This document shows positions 42,594 through 51,162 of a stretch of 64,000 bases of DNA, piece after piece; position 1 is the stretch's first letter, and each line of letters begins with the position of its first letter. Where the stretch lies: positions 62,001 through 126,000 of the forward strand of contig NZ_BMSG01000012.1 in the NCBI RefSeq assembly GCF_014649035.1, given 5' to 3'. The position numbers were made by a program, and so were the translations under genes. The notes under the pieces are model-generated. The model had not been told where the DNA came from, ran no database searches, and saw only the letters and a list, made by a program, of their open reading frames with translations. The stretch is from Streptomyces sindenensis. Lineage in GTDB: Bacteria > Actinomycetota > Actinomycetes > Streptomycetales > Streptomycetaceae.

Positions 42594-43307
42594 TCAAGAG
42601 CCCCCGCGCCCGGGCGAGTTGGCGAGCAACCGGTGGAGGGTGTCGATCCGGTTGGTGGTGATCGAGTCGACGCCCCGGTCGATCAGCCGACGCATCGTGC
42701 GCTTCGTGTCGGCCGTCCACGCGGAGACGAGCAGCCCGTCCCGGTGCGCCCGGTCCACCAGCTCACGGCTGATCAGCCCGAAGCGGTAGTTCAGCCAGCG
42801 CGGCCTCACCGCGGCCAGCAGCTCCGGGCGCGGCGGGGCCAGCGTGGTCCAGGTCAGGGCGATCTCGGCGGACGGGTCGGCGGCGCGCACCCGCAGCATC
42901 GCTTCCGAGTTCGCGCAGTAGTAGGCCCGCTCGCCCGCCCCGCACTCGCGGACCGTCCCCACGATCTTCCTCACCGAGGCGTCCGTGGAGCCGGGCAGAT
43001 CCACCATCACCCGGTGCGCCCCGGCGGCGAGCAGCGCCTCGCGGAGCGTGGGCACCCCGCCGCCGGTCAGCTCCTTCAGCTCCGCGTGGTCGATCGTCTC
43101 CAGCCGCCGGTCATGGCCCCACAGCCGCTCCAGCGTCGCGTCGTGCAGCAGGACCGGCACCCCGTCGCGGGTCACCCGTACGTCGATCTCGACCGCGTCC
43201 GCCCCCCGTTCGAGGGCGGAGCGGATCGAGGGCAGGGTGTTCTCGCGGGCGAGATACGGGTCGCCGCGGTGGGCCACGGCGGTGACGCGGGTTTCGGTGT
43301 CGGCCAT
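42594..43307 (-). CDS. Glycerophosphodiester phosphodiesterase family protein
   Basis: 237 residues. It would split glycerophosphodiesters into glycerol-3-phosphate and an alcohol. GDPD-fold landmarks are VAHRGDPYLARENTLPS (catalytic His and metal ligands), DAVEIDVRVTRDGVPVLLHD (EID and HD), and the C-terminal VSAWTADTKRTMRRLIDRG with GVDSITTN. No signal peptide is seen, so it is probably cytoplasmic. It lies 22 bases downstream of the adenosine deaminase stop on the same strand, so they may share a transcript. Confidence 0.9.
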   Translation of the reverse strand: MADTETRVTAVAHRGDPYLARENTLPSIRSALERGADAVEIDVRVTRDGVPVLLHDATLERLWGHDRRLETIDHAELKELTGGGVPTLREALLAAGAHRVMVDLPGSTDASVRKIVGTVRECGAGERAYYCANSEAMLRVRAADPSAEIALTWTTLAPPRPELLAAVRPRWLNYRFGLISRELVDRAHRDGLLVSAWTADTKRTMRRLIDRGVDSITTNRIDTLHRLLANSPGRGGS

Positions 43308-43329
43308 GAGGCCATTGTGACGACCGGGG

Positions 43330-44364
43330 TCAGCGGCCGGGGGGCCGGAGCCAGTTCGCCGTGTACGTGTCGATCTCCTCGGCCAGCTTCCGCTTGCCCG
43401 TCGGGTCCAGGAACGAGGCCTCCACGGCGTTCTTCGCGAGGTCCGCGATCCCGCGCTCGTCCAGCTCCAGCAGCCGGGCGGCCACCGCGTACTCGTTGTT
43501 GAGGTCGGTGCCGAACATCGGCGGGTCGTCGCTGTTGACCGTCACCAGCACGCCCGCCCGGACCATCTCGCGGATCGGGTGGCGCTCGATGTCGGTGACC
43601 GCGCGGGTGGCGATGTTCGACGTCGGGCAGACCTCCAGGGCGATCCGGTGCTCGGCCAGGTGCTCCAGCAGCTTCGGGTCCCGCACGGAGCTGGTGCCGT
43701 GGCCGATGCGCTCGGCGCGCAGCGCGGTCAGCGCGTCCCAGATCGTCTGCGGCCCGGTGGTCTCCCCGGCGTGCGGCACGGAGTGCAGGCCCTCGGCGAT
43801 GGCCCGGTCGAAGTAGGGCTTGAACTGCGGGCGGTCCACCCCGATCTCGGGCCCGCCGAGCCCGAAGGAGACGAGCCCCTCGGGCCGGTGCTCCACCGCG
43901 AGCCGCACGGTCTCCTCGGCCGACTGGAGCCCGGCCTCGCCCGGAATGTCGAAGCACCAGCGCAGGACCACGCCCAGCTCGGCCTCCGCGGCCTTGCGGG
44001 CGTCCTCGATGGCCTCCATGAACCCGGCCTCGGGGATGCCCCGGCGCGTCGAGCTGAACGGGGTCACGGTCAGCTCCGCGTACCGGATGTTCTGCCGGGC
44101 CATGTCCCGCGCCACCTCGAAGGTGAGCAGCCGGACGTCCTCCGGGGTGCGGACCAGGTCCACCACCGACAGGTAGACCTCGATGAAGTGCGCGAAGTCG
44201 GTGAAGGTGAAGTAGTCGACCAGCGCCTCCGGGTCCGTGGGGACCTTGGAGTCCGGGTGGCGGGCGGCCAACTCCGCGACGATGCGGGGCGAGGCCGACC
44301 CGACGTGGTGGACATGGAGCTCGGCCTTGGGCAGCCCGGCGATGAAGGGGTGCGGATCGGTCAT
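43330..44364 (-). CDS. Adenosine deaminase
   Basis: 344 residues from the ATG complementary to 44362-44364, with GGAG upstream. The metal-binding HxH is His17 and His19 in KAELHVHHVGS, where the family usually has HLHLDG, so the Asp/Gly context is changed. HAGETTGP holds the catalytic His and Glu, and NSDDPPMFGTDL the metal-binding Asp pair. It should deaminate adenosine or a related compound; the altered HxH surroundings leave some doubt about substrate. The frame runs on upstream to 44700 without family sequence. Confidence 0.87.
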   Translation of the reverse strand: MTDPHPFIAGLPKAELHVHHVGSASPRIVAELAARHPDSKVPTDPEALVDYFTFTDFAHFIEVYLSVVDLVRTPEDVRLLTFEVARDMARQNIRYAELTVTPFSSTRRGIPEAGFMEAIEDARKAAEAELGVVLRWCFDIPGEAGLQSAEETVRLAVEHRPEGLVSFGLGGPEIGVDRPQFKPYFDRAIAEGLHSVPHAGETTGPQTIWDALTALRAERIGHGTSSVRDPKLLEHLAEHRIALEVCPTSNIATRAVTDIERHPIREMVRAGVLVTVNSDDPPMFGTDLNNEYAVAARLLELDERGIADLAKNAVEASFLDPTGKRKLAEEIDTYTANWLRPPGR

Positions 44365-44485
44365 CGGAAATCTCCAGGTTCGGCGTGACGTCGGCCGGGC
44401 GTACCGGCCGCACCGATCATCGCAGGCGGGGTCCGGGCCCGTCGGGCCTGGCCGTAGCATGACGGGACCACGATGGGGGAGGCCC

Positions 44486-45229
44486 ATGTCAGACAACACA
44501 GAGCAGCCCGGGGGCGGGGCCGCGCCGCGCGATCCGTGGGCACCGCCGGACAGCACCAGGGTGGATCTGGGCAAGCAGGGCGGACAGACGCCGCCACCCG
44601 CGTCACACACGCCGCCGCCCGCCGCACACACGCCACCGCCCGCGGTCCACGACCAGCCGACCGTGACGTCGATGCCGAGCGCCGGACCGGGGGACGGCAC
44701 CGGCCCGATACCCCAGGCCGGCGGCTACGGGCCGGCGCCCTCGGACGTACCGCCGCCGCCGATCGGTCCGAACGGCCCCGGCCACGCGGCTCCACCGCCC
44801 GCCGCGCACTACGGCTATCCGGCCCCGCCCGCGCAGCCGTACGGCGGATACCCCGGCTACGGCGCCTACGGCGTCGGTCCGGCCGCCTGGGGCCCGGCGC
44901 CCAACAACGGTCTGGGCACGGCCGCCATGGTGATCGGCATCATCTCCGTGGTCGGCTTCTGCCTCTACGGCCTCAACATCATCCTCGGCATCCTCGCGCT
45001 GATCTTCGGCATCATCGGCCTCGGCCGTGCCAAGCGCGGCGAGGCCACCAACCGGGGCATGGCGCTGGCCGGGGTCATTCTCGGCTCCGTCGGCATCGTC
45101 GTCGGCGCGGCGATCCTCGGTGTGCTCATCTGGGCCGCCACGACTGCCGAGAGCGACGGCGATCGGGACTACGAGAGCGACTACGACGACCCGTTCGCCA
45201 CGTCGCTGGTCGTCGAGGACAGGTCCTAG
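44486..45229 (+). CDS. DUF4190-domain membrane protein with proline-rich N-terminus
   Basis: 247 residues, ATG preceded by GGGGGAGG. The first 150 residues are Pro/Gly/Ala-rich with repeated TPPPA-type and YGGYPGYG-type segments, probably disordered. Two hydrophobic segments (about 155-187 and 198-222) enclose a short loop GLGRAKRGEATNRGMALAG, the DUF4190 signature. The C-terminus is acidic. Function is unknown; such proteins are numerous in Streptomyces. A terminator hairpin follows. Confidence 0.85.
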   Translation: MSDNTEQPGGGAAPRDPWAPPDSTRVDLGKQGGQTPPPASHTPPPAAHTPPPAVHDQPTVTSMPSAGPGDGTGPIPQAGGYGPAPSDVPPPPIGPNGPGHAAPPPAAHYGYPAPPAQPYGGYPGYGAYGVGPAAWGPAPNNGLGTAAMVIGIISVVGFCLYGLNIILGILALIFGIIGLGRAKRGEATNRGMALAGVILGSVGIVVGAAILGVLIWAATTAESDGDRDYESDYDDPFATSLVVEDRS

Positions 45230-45247
45230 GACCTCGAACCTCGCCGT

Positions 45248-45297
45248 TACGACTACCGGCCGGGCAGGGAGCGATCCCCGCCCGGCCGGTAGTCGTA
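45248..45297. terminator. Bidirectional terminator between the DUF4190 and NADAR genes
   Basis: An 18-bp perfect stem (45248-45265 with 45280-45297) capped by a second short stem GGGA/TCCC (45267-45270 with 45275-45278). It lies 19 bases after the DUF4190 stop and 95 bases beyond the NADAR stop. Confidence 0.85.
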
Positions 45298-45392
45298 TCG
45301 GCCCGGTTGATGCGTGGCGGAGGCGTCCCGGCGGGCACGGCTCCGGGCCTCGGCCCGACGTCCGCCTGCCCGCATCGGTGCAGCCCGACGCC

Positions 45393-45950
45393 TCACCCCG
45401 TCGCGCCCGCCCGCAGCTTCTCCCGGGCCTCCATCAGCGCGAAGCCCAGCAGATTCAGTCCCCGCCACTCCTGCGGCCGCTCCGCCCGCTCGTCGTCCGC
45501 CGCGAGCCCGATGCCCCAGATCCGGTCCACCGGGGACGCCTCCACCAGCACCCGGTCCCCGGTGGCCAGCAGATAGCCGGCCAGCTCCGGGTCCTGCCCG
45601 AACTTGTGCACGCTGCCCGCCACCACCAGGGCGAACCGCTCCCGTATCCACACGTCCTCGTCGAAGCCGCGCACCAGCCGCCCGGCCTTCTTCGCCGCGG
45701 CCGGGCTCTTCGCGGTCACCGCCGCCGCCTCGGCCTCCGGATCGCCGAAGAGCCGCGCCTTGCCCGCCATCATCCAGTGCTCGGCGCTCGCATACGTCAC
45801 CCCGTCCACCGTGAACGGCGACGGCCACCACTGGCTCAGGCAACCGGCTCCCAGCCGTCCGTCCGGGCGCGGGCGGTGCCCCCAGAACGGCAGGTACTTC
45901 ACCCGCTTGCCCCGCGCCACGTCCGCCAGAAGCTCATCGATCGATCCCAT
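45393..45950 (-). CDS. NADAR-family protein (YbiA/DUF1768-like)
   Basis: 185 residues from the ATG complementary to 45948-45950. The NADAR core is seen as LPFWGHRPRPDGRLGAGCLSQ, YASAEHWMMAGKARLFGD and RIWGIGLAADDE with GLNLLGFALMEAR. The family includes N-glycosidases acting on riboflavin-pathway intermediates and ADP-ribosylated or NAD-derived molecules. The exact substrate here is unknown. No clear ribosome-binding site precedes the ATG; a longer start to 46007 would run into the divergent promoter region. Confidence 0.85.
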   Translation of the reverse strand: MGSIDELLADVARGKRVKYLPFWGHRPRPDGRLGAGCLSQWWPSPFTVDGVTYASAEHWMMAGKARLFGDPEAEAAAVTAKSPAAAKKAGRLVRGFDEDVWIRERFALVVAGSVHKFGQDPELAGYLLATGDRVLVEASPVDRIWGIGLAADDERAERPQEWRGLNLLGFALMEAREKLRAGATG

Positions 45951-46022
45951 GCATGTGAGTGTGGCATCCGCCACTGACACTCCGTACGGGGATTTCCGCA
46001 CCGACACGACACATGGTCGACA

Positions 46023-46089
46023 GATTCCGTCGCGTAACCAAAAGGCAACAACGGAATCACTTGTTGGGCGTGGACCCCTCTGTCAGGAT
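46023..46089 (+). promoter_or_regulatory. Promoter and upstream inverted repeat of the second aldehyde dehydrogenase operon
   Basis: TTGTTG (46061-46066) and CAGGAT (46084-46089) are spaced 17 bases. Directly upstream is an 8-bp perfect inverted repeat GATTCCGT / ACGGAATC (46023-46030 with 46051-46058) separated by 20 bases, ending 2 bases before the -35. This is a likely operator or activator site for the polyamine uptake operon. Confidence 0.5.
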
Positions 46090-46156
46090 CGGCACTCAAT
46101 TCACGAAGGAGCTACGCCGACCCCGCCCAGCGGGTACAGCGGCGGAGGAGAGCGTC

Positions 46157-47671
46157 ATGAGCAACGGCTTCCAGGTTCAGGACCGCTTCGCGGAAGGTGC
46201 GCAGTACATCGGCGGCAAGCTGCTCCCCGGCACGTCCGGCCGCCACCACGACATCGTGAACCCGGCGACCGGCGAGAGCGTGCTCCGCTACGAGCTGGCG
46301 GGCACCGAGGACGTGGACGCGGCCGTCGGCGCCGCCCGCGCCGCCTTCCCCGGCTGGTCCGGCGCCACCCCAGGCGAGCGCTCCGACGCCCTGCACCGCT
46401 TCGCCGCCGTTCTCGCCGAGCAGGCCGACGACTTCGCGTACGCCGAATCGCTCCAGTGCGGCAAGCCGATCAAGCTGTCCACCGAGTTCGACGTCCCCGG
46501 CACCGTCGACAACGCCGCCTTCTTCGCGGGCGCGGCCCGCCACCTGGAGGGCAAGGCCGCCGCCGAGTACGACGGCGACCACACCTCCTGCGTACGGCGC
46601 GAGGCGATCGGTGTCGTCGGCTCCATCGCCCCCTGGAACTACCCGCTCCAGATGGCCGCCTGGAAGATTCTCCCGGCCGTGGCGGCGGGCAACACCATCG
46701 TCCTCAAGCCCGCCGAACTCACCCCGCTCACCTCGCTGATGTTCGCCCAGGCCGCCACCGAGGCCGGTATCCCCGACGGCGTGATCAACATCGTCACCGG
46801 CGCGGGCAAGGAGGCCGGCGAGCACCTCGTCGGCCACCCCGACGTCGTGATGACCTCCTTCACCGGCTCCACCGCCGTCGGCAAGCGGGTCGCGGAGATC
46901 GCCACCGCCACCGTCAAACGCCTCCACCTGGAGCTGGGCGGCAAGGCCCCCTTCGTGGTCTTCGACGACGCCGACCTGGAGGCCGCCGTCCACGGCGCGG
47001 TCGCCGGATCGCTCATCAACACCGGCCAGGACTGCACCGCCGCCACCCGCGCCTACGTACAGCGCCCGCTGTACGACGCCTTCGTCCGCGATGTCGCCGC
47101 GCTCATGGAGACCGTCCGGCTCGGCGAGCCCTTCGCCGCCACCACCGACCTCGGCCCCCTCATCAGCCACGCCCAGCGCGACCGCGTCGCCGCCTTCGTC
47201 GAGCGCGCCCGCGGCTACGCCCGGGTCGTCACCGGCGGCGAGGCCCCGGGCGGCGACCTCGCCGACGGCGCGTACTACCGGCCGACCCTCATCGCGGACG
47301 CCGCCCAGGACAGCGAGGTCGTCCAGTCGGAGATCTTCGGCCCGGTCCTGGTCGTCCTCCCCTTCGACACCGACGACGAGGGCATCGCGCTCGCCAACGA
47401 CACCCCGTACGGACTGGCCGCCTCCGCCTGGACCCGCGACCTGTACCGCGCGAACCGCGCCACCCGCGAGATCCAGGCGGGCTGTGTGTGGGTGAACGAC
47501 CACATCCCGATCCTCTCCGAGATGCCGCACGGCGGATACAAGGCCAGCGGCTTCGGCAAGGACATGTCTGCGTACTCCTTCGAGGAGTACACGCAGGTCA
47601 AGCACGTCATGTACGACAACACTGCGGTCGCCCGCAAGGACTGGCACCGCACGATCTTCGGGGACCGATAG
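46157..47671 (+). CDS. Aldehyde dehydrogenase (PuuC / aminobutyraldehyde dehydrogenase type)
   Basis: 504 residues from ATG 46157, with GGAGGAG upstream. Catalytic Cys in NTGQDCTAATR and Glu in HLELGGKAPFVV are intact. It is clearly related to the dehydrogenase at 38315 but has a C-terminal extension of about 20 residues (NTAVARKDWHRTIFGDR). As the first gene before a polyamine transporter and FAD oxidase, it probably oxidises the aldehyde released from polyamine or gamma-glutamylpolyamine to the acid. Which of the two forms it uses cannot be read. Confidence 0.87.
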   Translation: MSNGFQVQDRFAEGAQYIGGKLLPGTSGRHHDIVNPATGESVLRYELAGTEDVDAAVGAARAAFPGWSGATPGERSDALHRFAAVLAEQADDFAYAESLQCGKPIKLSTEFDVPGTVDNAAFFAGAARHLEGKAAAEYDGDHTSCVRREAIGVVGSIAPWNYPLQMAAWKILPAVAAGNTIVLKPAELTPLTSLMFAQAATEAGIPDGVINIVTGAGKEAGEHLVGHPDVVMTSFTGSTAVGKRVAEIATATVKRLHLELGGKAPFVVFDDADLEAAVHGAVAGSLINTGQDCTAATRAYVQRPLYDAFVRDVAALMETVRLGEPFAATTDLGPLISHAQRDRVAAFVERARGYARVVTGGEAPGGDLADGAYYRPTLIADAAQDSEVVQSEIFGPVLVVLPFDTDDEGIALANDTPYGLAASAWTRDLYRANRATREIQAGCVWVNDHIPILSEMPHGGYKASGFGKDMSAYSFEEYTQVKHVMYDNTAVARKDWHRTIFGDR

Positions 47672-47746
47672 CAACTGCCGCACCAGCGGGGCCCCGTCCA
47701 CCGCGACGGGCCCCGGCGGCCTCCCACCCGAAAGGGCACACAGCGT

Positions 47747-48994
47747 ATGGAGAGTTACGAGCCCGAGCGCCTCACGCCGGTCCAACTGGCGGCCATGAGG
47801 CGATCCCTGACCAGCGGACGCGGCGCCCTCACCCGCCGCTCCCTGCTGCGCGCCTCCGGCATGGGCGCGCTGGCCGTCGGCGGCATGGCCGCCCTCGGCG
47901 CGTGCGGCATCCCGCCCGCCAAGCGCGCCGACGCCGGTACGGCCTCCGACGACCACTCGGACAAGGAGAAGGAGGTCGCCTTCTCCAACTGGACCGAGTA
48001 CATGGACGTCAGTGAGGACGAGAAGAGCCGCCCCACCCTCCAGGCGTTCACCAAGCGCACCGGGATCAGGGTCAAGTACACCGAGGACATCAACGACAAC
48101 GTCGAGTTCTTCGGGAAGATCAAACCGCAGCTCGCGGCCGGCCAGAACACCGGGCGCGACCTCATATGCGTCACCGACTGGCTCGCCGCCCGCATCATCC
48201 GGCTCGGCTGGGCGCAGAAGCTCGACCCCTCGAACCTCCCGCACGCCTTCGCCAACGTCTCATCCCAGTTCCGCACCCCCGACTGGGACCCGGGCCGCGC
48301 CTACTCCTATCCCTGGACCGGCATCCCCACGGTCATCGCGTACAACATCAAGGCGACCGGCGGCCGCAAGGTCGACTCCGTCACCCAGCTCCTCGACGAC
48401 CCGAAGCTCAAGGGCCGTGTCTCCTTCCTCTCCGAGATGCGCGACTCCATCGGGATGACCCTGCTCGACCAGGGCAAGGACCCGGGGAAGTTCACCGACG
48501 CCGACTTCGACGGCGCGATCGGCCGGCTCCAGAAGGCTGTCGACAAGAAGCAGATCCGCCGCTTCACCGGCAACGACTACACCGCCGACCTCAGCAAGGG
48601 CGACATCGCCGCCTGCGTCGGCTGGGCCGGGGACATCATCCAGCTCCAGGCCGACAACCCGGACATCAGGTTCGCGATCCCGGCCGCCGGTTACATCACC
48701 TCCAGCGACAACCTCCTGGTCCCCGCGCAGGCCCGGCACAAGAACAACGCCGAGAAGCTCATCGACTACTACTACGAGCCGCCGGTCGCCGCCCAGCTCG
48801 CCGCGTACATCAACTACGTCTGTCCGGTCGACGGCGTACGCGAGGAGCTGGCGAAGATCGACGAGTCGATGGCTTCCAACACCCTGATCCTTCCCGACAA
48901 GGAGATGGCGGCGAAGTCCCGCTCCTTCCGCTCCCTGAGCACGGAGGAAGAGACGGCGTACGAGGAGAAGTTCGCCAAGCTCATCGGCGCCTGA
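47747..48994 (+). CDS. potD: Polyamine ABC transporter substrate-binding lipoprotein
   Basis: 415 residues. A 28-residue hydrophilic leader precedes TRRSLLRASG, a twin-arginine-like motif at 30-31, and a lipobox ALGAC (Cys53); a Tat-exported lipoprotein is likely. The mature region follows PotD/PotF: VAFSNWTEYMDVSEDEKS, VKYTEDINDNVEFFGKI, FTGNDYTADLSKGDI, AYINYVCPVDGVREEL. It is next to potABC and should feed them. The protein at 39922 is its paralogue. A weak hairpin lies in the 75-base gap after the dehydrogenase gene. Confidence 0.9.
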   Translation: MESYEPERLTPVQLAAMRRSLTSGRGALTRRSLLRASGMGALAVGGMAALGACGIPPAKRADAGTASDDHSDKEKEVAFSNWTEYMDVSEDEKSRPTLQAFTKRTGIRVKYTEDINDNVEFFGKIKPQLAAGQNTGRDLICVTDWLAARIIRLGWAQKLDPSNLPHAFANVSSQFRTPDWDPGRAYSYPWTGIPTVIAYNIKATGGRKVDSVTQLLDDPKLKGRVSFLSEMRDSIGMTLLDQGKDPGKFTDADFDGAIGRLQKAVDKKQIRRFTGNDYTADLSKGDIAACVGWAGDIIQLQADNPDIRFAIPAAGYITSSDNLLVPAQARHKNNAEKLIDYYYEPPVAAQLAAYINYVCPVDGVREELAKIDESMASNTLILPDKEMAAKSRSFRSLSTEEETAYEEKFAKLIGA

Positions 48995-49066
48995 CCCGGC
49001 GGCCACCGGAACCCCACCGGCCCCGCCCACTCCGAACTCCCCCCGAACACACTGGGACTGCGACCC

Positions 49067-50224
49067 ATGACACAGCAGCAGCAGACCGCGGGCGGCGATG
49101 TCCGCCTCGCCGGGATCAGCAAGACCTACGGCTCCTTCACGGCCGTGCACCCGCTCGACCTGACCGTGCCCCAGGGATCCTTCTTCGCCCTGCTCGGCGC
49201 GTCCGGCTGCGGCAAGACCACCACCCTGCGGATGATCGCGGGCCTGGAGGAGGCCACGACCGGCACGGTCTTCCTCGGCGACCGGGACATCACCGATCTG
49301 CCCCCGTACAAGCGGCCCGTCAACACCGTCTTCCAGAGCTATGCGCTCTTCCCGCACCTGGACATCACCGAGAACGTGGCCTTCGGGCTGCGGCGGCGCG
49401 GCATCAAGTCGGTGAAGAAGCAGGTCGACGAGATGCTGGAGCTGGTTCAGCTCGGCGACTTCGCCCGCCGCAAGCCGCACCAGCTCTCCGGCGGCCAGCA
49501 GCAGCGCGTCGCCGTCGCCCGCGCCCTCATCAACCACCCGCAGGTCCTGCTGCTCGACGAACCGCTCGGCGCCCTCGACCTCAAGCTCCGCCGCCAGATG
49601 CAGCTGGAGCTGAAGCGGATCCAGACCGAGGTCGGCATCACCTTCGTGCACGTCACCCACGACCAGGAGGAGGCCATGACCATGGCCGACACCGTCGCGG
49701 TGATGAACGGCGGCCGCGTCGAGCAGCTCGGCGCCCCCGCCGACCTCTACGAGAACCCGCGCACCACCTTCGTCGCCAACTTCCTCGGCACCTCCAACCT
49801 CATCGAGGGCGAGATCGTCTCCACCGGCGGCGATCTGGTGGTGGCCGCGGGCGGCGGAAAGCTCACGCTGCCCCGCGAACGGTGTTCGGCCTCCTCCACC
49901 AGCAGCGGCGGCCGTCTCCTCCTCGGCATCCGGCCCGAGAAGATATCCCTCGCCCACGCGGACGACGCCGACGCCATCGCCGCGGGCCGCAACCGCGTCA
50001 CGGGCCGCGTCACCGACTCCAGCTTCATCGGCGTCTCCACCCAGTACGTGGTCGAGAGCCCGGCCGGCGCCGCCCTCCAGGTGTACGAGCAGAACATCGA
50101 ACGCGACACCCGTCTGGTCCCCGGCGCCGAGGTCGTCCTGCACTGGAACCCCGCCCACGCCTTCGGCCTCGACGCCGCCCAGGCCATCGACGCGGGCGCC
50201 ACCAGCGTGGAGGACGCGGAGTGA
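49067..50224 (+). CDS. potA: Polyamine ABC transporter ATP-binding protein
   Basis: 385 residues. Walker A GASGCGKT, signature LSGGQQQRVAVARAL, Walker B VLLLDEPLGALD and H-loop VTHDQEEAM are complete. A TOBE domain occupies the last 120 residues (LGIRPEKISLA, GVSTQYVVESPAG). It energises PotB/PotC uptake. The stop overlaps the potB GTG (GTGA). Confidence 0.93.
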   Translation: MTQQQQTAGGDVRLAGISKTYGSFTAVHPLDLTVPQGSFFALLGASGCGKTTTLRMIAGLEEATTGTVFLGDRDITDLPPYKRPVNTVFQSYALFPHLDITENVAFGLRRRGIKSVKKQVDEMLELVQLGDFARRKPHQLSGGQQQRVAVARALINHPQVLLLDEPLGALDLKLRRQMQLELKRIQTEVGITFVHVTHDQEEAMTMADTVAVMNGGRVEQLGAPADLYENPRTTFVANFLGTSNLIEGEIVSTGGDLVVAAGGGKLTLPRERCSASSTSSGGRLLLGIRPEKISLAHADDADAIAAGRNRVTGRVTDSSFIGVSTQYVVESPAGAALQVYEQNIERDTRLVPGAEVVLHWNPAHAFGLDAAQAIDAGATSVEDAE

Positions 50225-51162
50225 GCGTCACCGAGGCGCCGCCCGCGCCGACCCCGAACCCCGAGGAGCCCCGGGAGCTCAAGCTCCGCAAGCCCTCCAC
50301 CCGCAAACGGCTCGTCCCCTACTGGCTGCTGCTCCCCGGCATCCTCTGGCTGCTCGTCTTCTTCGCCCTGCCGCTCGTCTACCAGGCCTCCACCTCCGTA
50401 CAGACCGGCTCGCTGGAGCAGGGCTTCGAGGTCACCTGGCACTTCCAGACGTACGTGGACGCGCTGCGCGAGTACTACCCGCAGTTCATCCGTTCCCTGC
50501 TCTACGCGGGCACCGCCACGATCCTGTGCCTGCTGCTGGGCTACCCGCTCGCCTACCTCATCGCGTTCAAGGCGGGCCGCTGGCGCAACCTGGTGCTGGT
50601 GCTGGTCATCGCCCCGTTCTTCACCAGCTTCCTCATCCGCACGCTGGCGTGGAAGACGATCCTCGCCGACGGCGGCGCGGTCGTGGACGTGCTCAACACC
50701 CTGCACGTGCTGGACGTCACCAGCTGGCTCGGCTGGACCGAGTCCAACCGGGTCCTGGCCACCCCGATGGCCGTCGTCTGCGGTCTGACGTACAACTTCC
50801 TGCCGTTCATGATCCTGCCGCTCTACACCTCGCTGGAGCGGATCGACGGCCGGCTGCACGAGGCGGCGGGCGACCTCTACGCCACCCCCGCGACCACCTT
50901 CCGCAAGGTGACGTTCCCGCTCTCCATGCCCGGCGTGGTCTCCGGCACCCTGCTGACCTTCATCCCGGCCAGCGGCGACTACGTCAACGCCGAACTCCTC
51001 GGATCCACCGACACCAAGATGGTCGGCAGCGTCATCCAGAGCCAGTTCCTGCGGGTCCTGGACTATCCGACGGCCGCCGCGCTCTCGTTCATCCTCATGG
51101 CGATCGTCCTGCTGATGGTCACCTTCTACATCCGCCGCTCCGGGACGGAGGACCTGGTCTGA
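50221..51162 (+). CDS. potB: Polyamine ABC transporter permease, PotB type
   Basis: 313 residues, GTG start overlapping potA by 4 bases. A 30-residue cytoplasmic Pro/Lys/Arg-rich N-terminus is followed by six hydrophobic segments. The EAA loop that docks on PotA is LHEAAGDLYATPATTFRKV, and the PotB-like FIPASGDYVNAELLGS segment is present. Its stop and the potC start share a base (TGATG). Confidence 0.92.
   Translation: MSVTEAPPAPTPNPEEPRELKLRKPSTRKRLVPYWLLLPGILWLLVFFALPLVYQASTSVQTGSLEQGFEVTWHFQTYVDALREYYPQFIRSLLYAGTATILCLLLGYPLAYLIAFKAGRWRNLVLVLVIAPFFTSFLIRTLAWKTILADGGAVVDVLNTLHVLDVTSWLGWTESNRVLATPMAVVCGLTYNFLPFMILPLYTSLERIDGRLHEAAGDLYATPATTFRKVTFPLSMPGVVSGTLLTFIPASGDYVNAELLGSTDTKMVGSVIQSQFLRVLDYPTAAALSFILMAIVLLMVTFYIRRSGTEDLV

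Noticed and set aside
47672..47746. Hairpin between the aldehyde dehydrogenase and potD genes as a terminator
   Set aside because: The GGGGCCCC/GGGCCCC pairing has a bulge and no T-tract, and the genes look like one operon.
48166..51162. A 998-codon open frame on the plus strand across the PotD-PotA-PotB region
   Set aside because: It is a second-frame shadow of potD and potA, rich in Arg/Pro/His; only its 3' part, from 50221, is the real potB gene.
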